A stretch of 64,000 nt of DNA from Subdoligranulum variabile (GCF_025152575.1 NZ_CP102293.1:372001-436000); one strand, 5' to 3'; counted from the first letter of the stretch, positions 24,911 through 33,135 are shown. Notes: generated by a model from the letters alone, not told the origin. Program-made: numbers and translations.

Positions 24911-25273
24911 TTAAAGCGTCCTGTTGGGATTTGGATCACATGATTGCAAATACCAGGTGATATAACCAATCAGGTGCGCTTTCTGTTCCGCGGAGCAATG
25001 ATCAAGTTGATATTGCAGTTCGTCAGAAAAGAAATTACTTATTTTTGAAGGCGAGGATGGCAATATTGCGTAAATTGAACATTCCAGTACGCCCGCAAGA
25101 ACGTAGAGCTTTTGCAGAGAAAGATGTCCAGAACCTCTTTCTATACGACTAATGTACTGGGGAGATACATCAAACTTGTTGCCCAGTTCTTCTTGTGTCC
25201 ATCCCTTTGCTGTACGCATTGCGCGAATTTTTGTTCCAATCGCTTTGTAAAGTTCTTCCTTCGAAATGTCCAC
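24911..25273 (-). CDS. XRE family transcriptional regulator
   Basis: The protein has 120 residues. An HTH_3 domain spans residues ~10-65 (IGTKIRAMRTAKGWTQEELG, then VSPQYISRIERGSGHLSLQKL). A short C-terminal region (QLDHCSAEQKAHLIGYITWY) could mediate dimerisation. It is first in the operon with the ECF sigma and anti-sigma genes. Palindromes at 25312-25359, just upstream, are candidate operators for autoregulation. Confidence 0.88.
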   Translation of the reverse strand: MDISKEELYKAIGTKIRAMRTAKGWTQEELGNKFDVSPQYISRIERGSGHLSLQKLYVLAGVLECSIYAILPSSPSKISNFFSDELQYQLDHCSAEQKAHLIGYITWYLQSCDPNPNRTL

Positions 25274-25692
25274 TTTTCCATCACCTCAAAATAAGCGTAT
25301 CAATTTTCAAACTCAAATTTGAGGGTCTAATAAGTTTATAAGTAAACTATATAAGTTTATTTTTGTGGATTTTTATCAATTTATTCGGTTTAGATAATTG
25401 AGAATATGGTTTATATTTGAGAAGAAGAATATCTGTAACCCCTTTTCTGCCTGATTCGTATACGCTTTAGACCATCTTTTTATTTTACGGTTTAAGAAGG
25501 TCAGGGCCCTTGAATGTTTTTTGGGCGTAATTGTATACGGAAGGTGTAGAACGTGGTGATGCAAAACAAATGCCGAACCGCTGGATATCAACTGGCGAAG
25601 TAGGTTCAACACCCGCTCACTTGCTCCACATTGCCGATCCCCACCTCCATTCTGATTGTACGAATATCGTTATCGTCAGAATGGAGGTAACA
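25274..25692. promoter_or_regulatory. Divergent control region with palindromes, no gene
   Basis: This AT-rich stretch separates the leftward XRE operon and the rightward sigma-like gene. It holds a perfect 12-bp palindrome CTCAAATTTGAG (25312-25323). It also holds two direct copies of TAAGTTTAT 21 bases apart (25331 and 25352), with an inverted half-site TAAACT between them. These suit binding of an XRE dimer. The right end contains the hairpin at 25643-25688. I see no coding region in it. Confidence 0.55.
25643..25688 (+). promoter_or_regulatory. RBS-sequestering hairpin before the sigma-like gene
   Basis: ACCTCCATTCTGA (25643-25655) pairs perfectly with TCAGAATGGAGGT (25676-25688) across a 20-base loop, which can itself fold as ACGA-ATA-TCGT. 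The right arm contains the GGAGGT ribosome binding site of the ATG at 25693, so the folded RNA would block translation. Confidence 0.75.
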
Positions 25693-26163
25693 ATGGGTTT
25701 TAATTATGGGCGCGAAAAGCGCGCTTTTGATGAAAAATGGGCACGGCTGGAAGTGGAATATCGCGCGGCAGGGATGTCCGAAAAAGCAATCCAAGACATG
25801 AAGAATTATGATTGGCAATGGTTTTGCAGTGAACGAACCTATCGCAACCATGTACAAACTTTGCCAGTTGGTGATGCTGAGAGTCATGGCGATGTATTTT
25901 TCAAACAAGCACGTTTGGAATCAATAACTTCCCAATGGGATGCCGGTGACGTAGATCACTCTCGCTTCGGTTGGTTGTCTGCTTTAGAAGATGAGAAGCT
26001 TTACAATAAATTGCGCGCTCTCTCTGATAAAGACCTGGAATTGCTGACGCTCCTTTGTGTTGATGGTTTCCAACAGGCAGATATTGCTCGTAGAATGAAC
26101 TGCTCACGCAATGCCGTGCATAAGCGGCTTAAAAAAATTAAAAAAATTCTGAAAAAAGGGTGA
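25693..26163 (+). CDS. Sigma-70 region 4-like HTH protein of a mobile element
   Basis: The protein has 156 residues from ATG 25693, which has GGAGGT five bases upstream; the ATG at 25681 is itself part of that site. The N-terminal half is charged and helical (REKRAFDEKWARLEVEYRAA). The C-terminal ~60 residues are a sigma region 4-type HTH (DLELLTLLCVDGFQQADIAR, then NCSRNAVHKRLKKIKKILKK). Proteins of this kind are common regulators beside recombinase genes in clostridial integrative elements. Its ribosome binding site lies inside a strong hairpin. Confidence 0.78.
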   Translation: MGFNYGREKRAFDEKWARLEVEYRAAGMSEKAIQDMKNYDWQWFCSERTYRNHVQTLPVGDAESHGDVFFKQARLESITSQWDAGDVDHSRFGWLSALEDEKLYNKLRALSDKDLELLTLLCVDGFQQADIARRMNCSRNAVHKRLKKIKKILKKG

Positions 26164-26614
26164 CAATCGCCTCCGCTCGATGCCTGTATAATAGAAGCGA
26201 TTTTTTCCTTCTATGTACTTTGAAATTTGAATACACGGCAGAACAGGTACATACCCCGCGCAGGAGCGAGTGAGAAGCGACGCCATGATGCTGGCCAGCT
26301 AGGAGGTGAAATAGCTGTATTAGCGGAGCGCCCACCGCCTTTCTCATACACAGCTTTGGCACACTGTGCGCGATGATTGTGCGGGTGAATAATGATACTT
26401 CCTCACGGCCTCCTAAGGACTTGGGAGGAACCCTGCGGCGCGCGCTTCAAACGACGCTGCAGAGTTATGACAGCCGCGCCAGCGGAGACCTGCTCTGTCC
26501 CTAGCATCAGGGATGCGTGGCAAATGTGATGCAATTATCTTGCCAATAGAAAAGATGTGGGCGCATTGGTGATTTCCAATGCGCCCACTGTCTATATAAG
26601 GGGAAAGAAATATC
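26164..26614 (+). ncRNA. Hairpin-rich non-coding stretch, possible structured RNA
   Basis: These 450 bases have no credible ORF and look GC-richer than their flanks. Nested complementarity is present: AGCTGTAT (26313-26320) with ATACAcAGCT (26346-26355) encloses GCGG/CCGC (26323-26338). Further hairpins are TCCCT/AGGGA near 26499-26515 and a perfect 13-bp stem GTGGGCGCATTGG/CCAATGCGCCCAC (26557-26588). Only the complementarity is seen; transcription and function are inferred. Confidence 0.4.
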
Positions 26615-26725
26615 ATGATGCAACAAAGTGTTGATAAAATTGCATTAAAGCTTATTCATATGATGTTTCGTAAGGGTATGATTGACACATCGGTATACCG
26701 ACAGGTCCTAAGACGGTATGCATGA
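26615..26725 (+). CDS. Small 36-residue protein upstream of the recombinase
   Basis: An ATG at 26615 is preceded by AAGGGG and opens a 36-codon frame, MMQQSVDKIALKLIHMMFRK, then GMIDTSVYRQVLRRYA, ending at TGA 26723. It is amphipathic and basic, with hydrophobic residues at helical spacing. Short ORFs of this kind are often found between the sigma-like gene and the recombinase of clostridial elements. A 13-bp hairpin ends 26 bases before the start. Coding is likely from composition and ribosome binding site but not proven. Confidence 0.5.
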   Translation: MMQQSVDKIALKLIHMMFRKGMIDTSVYRQVLRRYA

Positions 26726-26806
26726 AAAGTCAAGGATAGTACCGGATATCGTCGCATCCTAAACAAATGTAGCCTCCCCTTTTATACTTGAAGCGGAGGT
26801 GATCAG

Positions 26807-28585
26807 ATGAACAATATGCAACAACTGTACTTCGGAAATCTAGCTTTAGACCCTAACCGACAGCGCCGGATCGTCTATTATGGCCGTGTTTCAACAGAAC
26901 ATGAGGCTCAGCTTGAAGCGTTGGAAAAGCAGATGCAGTGGTACGAGGACCAAACAAAGTATCATCCAAATTGGACTGTGGTAGGTAAGTACATCGACGA
27001 AGGGATCACTGGAACGCTCGCTAAAAAGCGTCCTTCCTTTATGAAGATGATTGAGGACGCCAAGCAGCGAAAGTTTGATCTTATCGTCACTCGTGAGGTA
27101 TGCCGTTTTGCAAGAAATACCGTAGACACTTTGGTACTTACTCGTGAACTCAAAAACTATGGTGTTGAGGTCTATTTCGTATCTGATAACATCTGGACAA
27201 TGGATGGAGACGGCGAATTACGGCTTACGATCATGGCTACGTTGGCTCAAGAGGAAAGTCGAAAGATTTCAGAGCGGGTTCGAGCAGGACAAGCCGTAAG
27301 CAGAGAAAACGGTGTTCTATTTGGGAACGGAAATATCATCGGTTATGATCGGGTAGGAAGCACTTATGTCATTAACCCGGAGCAAGCAGCTACAATCCGT
27401 ACAATTTTCGAACTATACTCACAAGGTCTGGGGCAAATGAAAATCGTCAACGAACTGACGCGGCGTGGATGTAAGGACGGTAATGGAAACGTGAAATGGT
27501 CCTGCATCAAAATCAGCCGGATTCTTCGCAACGCCACTTATATGGGTTATATCTGCTATAACAAGTCAAAAGTCAACAACTTTTTGGAAAAAAAGCGAAT
27601 TAAGAATTTAGATGAGGATTCTTTTATCCTTAAGAAAGGCGACTTTGAGCCTATTATATCGGAAGCTCTATGGCATCAGTGCGAAAATATCCGAAACGGC
27701 CGGATTCACAAATATCAAATGCCTTCTGGGGAGGAGCGCAGACGAGGCACAAGAATCGCTCAAAACCTGTGGGTCAAGAAACTACGTTGCCGCTGCGGCG
27801 CTGGATACAATCGCTTCAAATGGAGGGTGCTACGGGATGGAACCCCTGTTTACGGATACCAATGCAATTACCGTACACAAAACCCCGCAAAGACTTTTGT
27901 AGAAAAGAATCATCTCGATAGCCAAAAATATTGTGATGCGATCGCCATCTGTGAGTGGAAGCTTGATTTGATGGCAAAGATGATTTTTGACCAACTGTGG
28001 GGAGACCAAAGAGAAGCTGTTTTGAAGGCCTGTCAGATGGTTGAATCTTGCATCCTTTCTACGACGTTACAAACTGATTCAGAAAAAGCGGAAAAACAAA
28101 AGAAAATCGAAAAATTGGAGCAACGTCTTCTGAATCTCGGTCAGATGCGAGCGGATGGTGAACTGACAAGGGAGCAATTTCAGAAGTTATATGCACAGAC
28201 CACTACAGAATTGGACGCCTTGAAAACGCAACAGAATAGCGTTCCAGACTCAGCTGAGGAAAAAGTCAGCTTCGACCTGAACAAAATCAAAAAAGGGCTT
28301 TCTCAAATGGTGGACATTACGGCACCTCGTATTTCTGAAGAACTGATAGATGAATTTGTGGAGGCTGTTACCCCAGTCGAGAATCATCATTATCGCTGGA
28401 AAATGACCTTCGGAGAAATGAAGTCAGGACAAGAACGATATAACCTTATGGAGCCGGAAAATTCCCCTGTACTCTCATTTACGATTGACTTTGAGACTGC
28501 CCGCCAGTATCGTATGTCGAATGGGTTGCCCGCCCAATTCCGTCAGCGTGACTGGACTGATCTGAACGTGGAAGTGTATTTGTAA
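26807..28585 (+). CDS. Large serine recombinase (site-specific integrase)
   Basis: The protein has 592 residues from ATG 26807, preceded by GGAGGTGA. The N-terminal resolvase domain has the catalytic serine in YYGRVSTEHE, and the conserved arginines are visible in VTREVCRFARN and ESRKISERVRAG. A recombinase domain follows (NGNIIGYDRVGS, WSCIKISRILRNATYMGYIC). A zinc-ribbon segment with LRCRCGAGYNRF and a coiled coil (~420-475) come next. It catalyses integration and excision of the element. It is the last gene of the accessory region; the element's right end should lie between its stop and the ppdK terminator. Confidence 0.95.
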   Translation: MNNMQQLYFGNLALDPNRQRRIVYYGRVSTEHEAQLEALEKQMQWYEDQTKYHPNWTVVGKYIDEGITGTLAKKRPSFMKMIEDAKQRKFDLIVTREVCRFARNTVDTLVLTRELKNYGVEVYFVSDNIWTMDGDGELRLTIMATLAQEESRKISERVRAGQAVSRENGVLFGNGNIIGYDRVGSTYVINPEQAATIRTIFELYSQGLGQMKIVNELTRRGCKDGNGNVKWSCIKISRILRNATYMGYICYNKSKVNNFLEKKRIKNLDEDSFILKKGDFEPIISEALWHQCENIRNGRIHKYQMPSGEERRRGTRIAQNLWVKKLRCRCGAGYNRFKWRVLRDGTPVYGYQCNYRTQNPAKTFVEKNHLDSQKYCDAIAICEWKLDLMAKMIFDQLWGDQREAVLKACQMVESCILSTTLQTDSEKAEKQKKIEKLEQRLLNLGQMRADGELTREQFQKLYAQTTTELDALKTQQNSVPDSAEEKVSFDLNKIKKGLSQMVDITAPRISEELIDEFVEAVTPVENHHYRWKMTFGEMKSGQERYNLMEPENSPVLSFTIDFETARQYRMSNGLPAQFRQRDWTDLNVEVYL

Positions 28586-28609
28586 CCCCCCATGTGCATT
28601 GCAAACAAA

Positions 28610-28642
28610 AACAGGCGCACCGCCAAAAGCGGTGCGCCTGTT
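28610..28642 (-). terminator. Terminator of ppdK
   Basis: Arms AACAGGCGCACCGC/GCGGTGCGCCTGTT form a perfect 14-bp stem with a 5-base loop. The minus strand continues with TTTTGTTTG, so it ends the leftward ppdK transcript. Confidence 0.9.
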
Positions 28643-28676
28643 CAATTAGTTAAAAGTTCTCGTCGCTATAATGCGA

Positions 28677-31352
28677 TTAGTCCTTCATCGCACGGGGTGC
28701 TTTAATAGCGGCCTGAGCAGCAGCCAGACGAGCGATAGGCACACGGTACGGAGAGCAGCTGACGTAGTCCAGACCAACATTGTGGCAGAACTCGACGCTG
28801 GAGGGGTCGCCGCCATGCTCGCCGCAGATGCCGAGACCCAGGTTGGGGTTCGTCTCGCGGCCGTCGTGGGCAGCCATCTTGATCAGCTTGCCAACGCCAA
28901 CCTGATCGAGATGCTGGAACGGATCGCTCTCGTAGATCTTGGTGTCGTAGTAGGCAGTCAGGAACTTGGCAGCGTCGTCACGGCTGAAGCCGAAGGTCAT
29001 CTGGGTCAGGTCATTGGTGCCGAAGCTGAAGAAGTCGGCTTCCTTGGCGATCTGGCCGGCGGTCAGAGCGGCACGCGGGATCTCGATCATGGTACCAATC
29101 TGGTACTTCATGTCAACACCGGCCTCAGCGATGAGCTTGTCGGCAGTCTTGACAACGACATCCTTGACGTACTTGAGCTCTTTGACCTCGCCAACCAGAG
29201 GAATCATGATGTGCGGGGTGATCATCTTACCGGTCTCAGCGCTGACCTTCAGGGCAGCCTTGATGACGGCGTTGGTCTGCATCTCGGCGATTTCCGGATA
29301 GGTAACGCACAGACGGCAGCCACGATGGCCCATCATGGGGTTGAACTCGTGCAGGCTGACAACCACGTTGTTCAGCTCTTCGGTGGTCATACCCATGTCC
29401 TTGGCCAGAGCCTCGATCTCCTCGGGCTTGGTGGGCAGGAACTCATGCAGCGGCGGATCCAGATAACGGATGGTCATCGGACGGTCGCCCATGATGCGGT
29501 ACATGGCAGTAAAGTCGGCCTCCTGGTAGGGCTCGACCTTGGCCAGAGCAGTCTTGCGCTCCTCAACCGTACGGGCGCAGATCATCTCACGGACAGCCTT
29601 GATGCGGTCCTCAGCGAAGAACATATGCTCGGTACGGCACAGACCGATGCCTTCAGCACCCATATCAACGGCGTTCTGAGCGTCGCGCGGGTTATCGGCG
29701 TTGGTCAGGACCTTCATCTGACGGGCAGCGTCAGCCCAGCCCATGAAGCGCTTGAAGTTGGCGTTCTCGGTGGAAGCCACAGTGGCGATCTGGCCCTCGT
29801 AGATGTTACCAGTGGAGCCATCAATGCTCATCCAGTCGCCCTCATGGAAGAGGTGGCCGTTGATGGTGATGGTCTTGGCGTCATAGTCAATGACGACATC
29901 GTTGTCGTTGCCGCAGCCGGAAACACAGCAGGTGCCCATGCCACGAGCGACAACGGCGGCGTGGCTGGTCATACCGCCACGGACGGTCAGGATGCCCTGA
30001 GAGACCTGCATACCGACGATATCCTCGGGGCTGGTCTCGAGACGGACCAGGACGACCTTCTTCCAGGCTTCGTCCTTGACCTTCTCTTCGGCGTCTTCCG
30101 CAGAGAAGACGACACGGCCGCAGGCAGATCCCGGAGAAGCAGCCAGGCCCTTGCCGATTGCCTCGGCAGCCTTCAGAGCAGCAGCGTCAAACTGGGGATG
30201 CAGCAGGGTATCCAGCTGCTTGGGCTCCACGCGCAGAACAGCAGTCTGCTCGCTGATGACACCCTCGTCCACCAGGTCGCAGGCAATCTGCAGAGCAGCC
30301 TGGGCGGTACGCTTGCCGTTACGGGTCTGCAGCATGAAGAGCTTGCCATCCTCGATGGTGAACTCCATGTCCTGCATATCCTTGTAGTAGTTCTCGAGGC
30401 GGGTAGCGATCTCAACGAACTGATCGTAAACCTCGGGCATCTCCTCATGCAGCTTGCTGATGGGAGAAGGAGTACGGATACCGGCCACGACGTCTTCGCC
30501 CTGAGCGTTGATCAGGTACTCGCCCATCAGCTTCTTCTCGCCAGTAGCGGGGTTACGGGTGAAAGCAACGCCAGTACCGGAACGCATGCCGGAGTTGCCG
30601 AACGCCATCTGCTGGACGTTGACGGCAGTGCCCCACTCGTAGGGGATCTCGTTCATCTTACGATAAACGTTGGCGCGGGGGTTGTCCCAGGAACGGAAGA
30701 CGGCCTTCACGGCGCCGATCAGCTGTTCCTTCGGATCCTGCGGGAACTCGCTGCCCTGCTTCTCGCGGTAGATCTGCTTGAACTCCTTGACGAGTTCCTT
30801 CAGGTCATCGGCAGTCAGCTCGACGTCCTGCTTCACTCCCTTGCGCTCCTTCATGGCGTCGATGCGCTCCTCGAAGAAGCTCTTGCCCAACTCCATGACG
30901 ACGTCAGAGTACATCTGGATGAAGCGGCGGTAGCAGTCATAAGCAAAACGGGGGTTGTCGGTCTTCTTGGCCAGGCCCTCAACAGCCTGGTCGTTCAGGC
31001 CCAGGTTCAGGATGGTATCCATCATGCCGGGCATGGACTGACGGGCACCGGAACGGACGGAAACCAGCAGCGGGTTGTCCACGGAGCCGAAGGTCTTGCC
31101 GGTCTGCTCCTCCAAAATGCCCATGTATTTGAAGATGTCCGCTTTGATCTCTTCGTTGATCTCGCGGTTGTCGGCATAGTACTGGGTGCAGGCTTCGGTG
31201 GTGATGGTGAAGCCCTGCGGAACCGGCATGCCGGCGTGGGTCATCTCGGCCAGGCCGGCGCCCTTGCCACCCAGAATGTTCTTCATGGTGGTCTGGTCGC
31301 CGCCGAAGGCGTCATGGCCCTCTTTGAACAGGTACAAGAATTTCTTGCTCAT
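28677..31352 (-). CDS. ppdK: Pyruvate, phosphate dikinase
   Basis: The 891-residue protein starts at ATG 31352 with GGGAGG upstream and then reads KFLYLFKEGHDAFGGDQ. PPDK interconverts pyruvate, ATP and phosphate with phosphoenolpyruvate, AMP and pyrophosphate, replacing or complementing pyruvate kinase in anaerobes. The N-terminal ATP-grasp part has GGKGAGLAEMTH. The phospho-histidine swivelling domain has GGMTSHAAVVARGMG. The C-terminal PEP-binding barrel has GLCRTEHMFF and SFGTNDLTQMTFGFSRDD, and the catalytic region near its end is GICGEHGGDP. The length is normal. It is monocistronic, between its own promoter and terminator. Confidence 0.98.
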   Translation of the reverse strand: MSKKFLYLFKEGHDAFGGDQTTMKNILGGKGAGLAEMTHAGMPVPQGFTITTEACTQYYADNREINEEIKADIFKYMGILEEQTGKTFGSVDNPLLVSVRSGARQSMPGMMDTILNLGLNDQAVEGLAKKTDNPRFAYDCYRRFIQMYSDVVMELGKSFFEERIDAMKERKGVKQDVELTADDLKELVKEFKQIYREKQGSEFPQDPKEQLIGAVKAVFRSWDNPRANVYRKMNEIPYEWGTAVNVQQMAFGNSGMRSGTGVAFTRNPATGEKKLMGEYLINAQGEDVVAGIRTPSPISKLHEEMPEVYDQFVEIATRLENYYKDMQDMEFTIEDGKLFMLQTRNGKRTAQAALQIACDLVDEGVISEQTAVLRVEPKQLDTLLHPQFDAAALKAAEAIGKGLAASPGSACGRVVFSAEDAEEKVKDEAWKKVVLVRLETSPEDIVGMQVSQGILTVRGGMTSHAAVVARGMGTCCVSGCGNDNDVVIDYDAKTITINGHLFHEGDWMSIDGSTGNIYEGQIATVASTENANFKRFMGWADAARQMKVLTNADNPRDAQNAVDMGAEGIGLCRTEHMFFAEDRIKAVREMICARTVEERKTALAKVEPYQEADFTAMYRIMGDRPMTIRYLDPPLHEFLPTKPEEIEALAKDMGMTTEELNNVVVSLHEFNPMMGHRGCRLCVTYPEIAEMQTNAVIKAALKVSAETGKMITPHIMIPLVGEVKELKYVKDVVVKTADKLIAEAGVDMKYQIGTMIEIPRAALTAGQIAKEADFFSFGTNDLTQMTFGFSRDDAAKFLTAYYDTKIYESDPFQHLDQVGVGKLIKMAAHDGRETNPNLGLGICGEHGGDPSSVEFCHNVGLDYVSCSPYRVPIARLAAAQAAIKAPRAMKD

Positions 31353-31699
31353 ACTAACCTCCCAAAAACGGTAACGTGTTTGCATACAACGTTTCGTGTT
31401 TGCACAGTCCATTATAACAGACCCTAAAACGAATTTCCAGTGGATTGTTAAAAAACTGCTCAATACTTTGGCTGAAAAACCACCAAACTTTTCTCCCCAG
31501 GGTATTGCAATTTGCACAAAAAACGTGTAAAATATACTGGGCGGAAAGTTCGGAATTTGTTCCTTACTCCGCTTTTTTTGTTACTTTTGTTTCCTTTGGA
31601 TTTTTCCTGTCTTCCGGGCCTTTTTTCGGGTTGCGAAATCAGGCTGTCTGGGGTACAATACCAGTAATAAGGTATTTCATATTAATAAGGGGGATTTCT
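31353..31699. promoter_or_regulatory. Divergent promoter region between ppdK and the GlmU-like gene
   Basis: No gene is called in this intergenic stretch. On the minus strand, TGGAAA (31434-31439), 17 bases and TATAAT (31411-31416) form the ppdK promoter. On the plus strand, TTGCGA (31631-31636), 17 bases and TACAAT (31654-31659) serve the next gene. An open frame from 31445 into the GlmU-like gene is AT-rich, hydrophobic and without a ribosome binding site. Confidence 0.65.
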
Positions 31700-32434
31700 A
31701 TGTCTACCGCCAAAGAAAATTTTGAACTGGCGCAGCAGCGCTATGCCGCTGCCTTCGAGCGCCATCTGAATAACGGCGTGGAATTCATCAGCCGCGACGT
31801 CTACATTGATCCGGAAGTGGAGATCGCGCCGGGGGCCACCATTCTGCCCGGCTGCATTCTGCGAGGCAAGACCGTCATCGGTGCGGGCTGTGTCATCGGC
31901 CCCAACACCCTGCTGGAAGATACGGTGGTAGAGGAAGGTTCTTCTATCAACGCCAGCCAGTGCTATCAGAGCCACATCGGCCCCAACAACAAAATCGGTC
32001 CCTTCACCCATCTGCGCACCGGCACCAAAACTGCCGAGGGCTGCCACCTGGGCGCCTATGTGGAGACCAAGAACGCTGACTTTGCCGAGGGCAACACCGT
32101 CAGCCACCTGACCTACATCGGGGATGCCACCGTGGGTAAGTACTGCAACTTCGGCTGCGGCACGGTCACCTGCAACTACGACGGAGAGGGGAAATTCCAC
32201 ACCACCATCGGGGATTACGTCTTCATTGGCTGCAACACCAATCTGGTCGCACCGGTCACGGTGGGCGATCACGCTTTCACCGCCGCCGGTTCCACCATTG
32301 GTAAGGATGTGCCCGCCGGGGCGCTGGGCATCGAGCGGGCCAAACAGGCTAACGTTGACGGCTGGGGCGAACACAAGCTGGAAAAATATATTGCCAAAAA
32401 GCAGAAGCTGGAGGCTGACAAGCGAAAGGGCTGA
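31700..32434 (+). CDS. Stand-alone GlmU C-terminal-type acetyltransferase (left-handed beta-helix)
   Basis: The protein has 244 residues from ATG 31700 (GGGGG upstream). It matches the C-terminal acetyltransferase half of GlmU: hexapeptide repeats from about residue 35, GAYVETKNADFAEGNTVSHL, YIGDATVG, NFGCGTVTCNYDGEGK, and FIGCNTNLVAPVTVGD. The uridylyltransferase half is missing and is replaced by a 25-residue helical N-terminus. It probably acetylates glucosamine-1-phosphate for UDP-GlcNAc, or a related sugar phosphate. A separate uridylyltransferase would have to be encoded elsewhere. Confidence 0.85.
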   Translation: MSTAKENFELAQQRYAAAFERHLNNGVEFISRDVYIDPEVEIAPGATILPGCILRGKTVIGAGCVIGPNTLLEDTVVEEGSSINASQCYQSHIGPNNKIGPFTHLRTGTKTAEGCHLGAYVETKNADFAEGNTVSHLTYIGDATVGKYCNFGCGTVTCNYDGEGKFHTTIGDYVFIGCNTNLVAPVTVGDHAFTAAGSTIGKDVPAGALGIERAKQANVDGWGEHKLEKYIAKKQKLEADKRKG

Positions 32435-32440
32435 TGTTCC

Positions 32441-32713
32441 ATGACATCCATCTGGCTGACCCTTCTGGGCTGGAAGGAAGCATTGTGCACCTTTGATGCC
32501 CCGCAATACGGCACGGCGCTGCACCTGCTGCAAAAGGAGGGCATTGCCTGCCGTACCCGTACCGTGAATTTCAGCAGTGCCTCCCGCCGTACCGGCACGA
32601 TGTACGCGGTGGGAGAACGGACCGACCGCAGTATTGAATATCAGATCTTTGTAAAAAAGGCCGATTGGGACAAGGCCCAACTGGCGCTGCAGGGACGGCT
32701 GCACAGCCTGTAA
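32441..32713 (+). CDS. Conserved small protein, function unknown
   Basis: The 90-residue protein reads MTSIWLTLLGWKEALCTFDA, then RRTGTMYAVGERTDRSIEYQ and IFVKKADWDKAQLAL. It looks like a small alpha/beta domain and is distantly reminiscent of DUF2007-type putative signal-transducing proteins (a strand ending in a hydrophobic pair, and a late helix with W and K), but I cannot confirm that. It lies 6 bases after the GlmU-like gene and 17 bases before the yccF-like gene, so it belongs to the same operon. Confidence 0.65.
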   Translation: MTSIWLTLLGWKEALCTFDAPQYGTALHLLQKEGIACRTRTVNFSSASRRTGTMYAVGERTDRSIEYQIFVKKADWDKAQLALQGRLHSL

Positions 32714-32730
32714 GGCAGAAAGGATTTTCC

Positions 32731-33093
32731 ATGAGGTTTCTCGGAAATCTTGTGTGGTTTCTGCTGGGCGGATGGCTCAGTGCCCTGTGCTGGGCAGCCG
32801 CAGGACTGCTGTGGTGCATCACAGTCATTGGGATTCCCGTAGGACTGCAATGCTTTAAATTTGCCTCTCTGAGTTTGTTTCCCTTTGGAAAAGAAGTTCT
32901 GTACGGCGGCGGTGCTCCGTCGCTGCTGCTGAATATCGTCTGGCTGCTGGTGACCGGTCTGCCCATGGCTGTCGGTCACGCCCTGTGGGGCTGCCTTTTG
33001 TGTCTTACCATCATCGGGATCCCGTTCGGCCTGCAGTATTTCAAAATTGCTCGACTGGCACTTCTGCCCTTTGGCAGTCGGATCGTCGGTTGA
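32731..33093 (+). CDS. YccF domain-containing membrane protein
   Basis: The protein has 120 residues from ATG 32731, with AGAAAGGA upstream. It consists of two tandem copies of the YccF repeat. Each has a membrane helix and a cytosolic CITVIGIPVGLQCFKFASLS or CLTIIGIPFGLQYFKIARLA segment followed by LFPFG/LLPFG. It is an inner-membrane protein of unknown role. The duplicated layout is the norm for the family. It sits between the small conserved gene and pth. Confidence 0.92.
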   Translation: MRFLGNLVWFLLGGWLSALCWAAAGLLWCITVIGIPVGLQCFKFASLSLFPFGKEVLYGGGAPSLLLNIVWLLVTGLPMAVGHALWGCLLCLTIIGIPFGLQYFKIARLALLPFGSRIVG

Positions 33094-33135
33094 GGGCCGT
33101 CACAAGTAGATCAACAAGGAGCGTTTTATTCGTTT

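Noticed and set aside
26164..26614. CRISPR array or group II intron in the structured stretch
   Set aside because: There are no regularly spaced direct repeats, no reverse transcriptase gene and no recognisable domain V-like end.
28671..31427. 918-codon open frame on the plus strand opposite ppdK
   Set aside because: It is the antisense shadow of a complete PPDK gene; its protein is low-complexity (repeated LGG, DLV, HDG) and has no ribosome binding site or family features.
31445..31699. 85-codon N-terminal extension of the GlmU-like protein
   Set aside because: It covers the promoter, is AT-rich and hydrophobic, and a good ribosome binding site supports ATG 31700.
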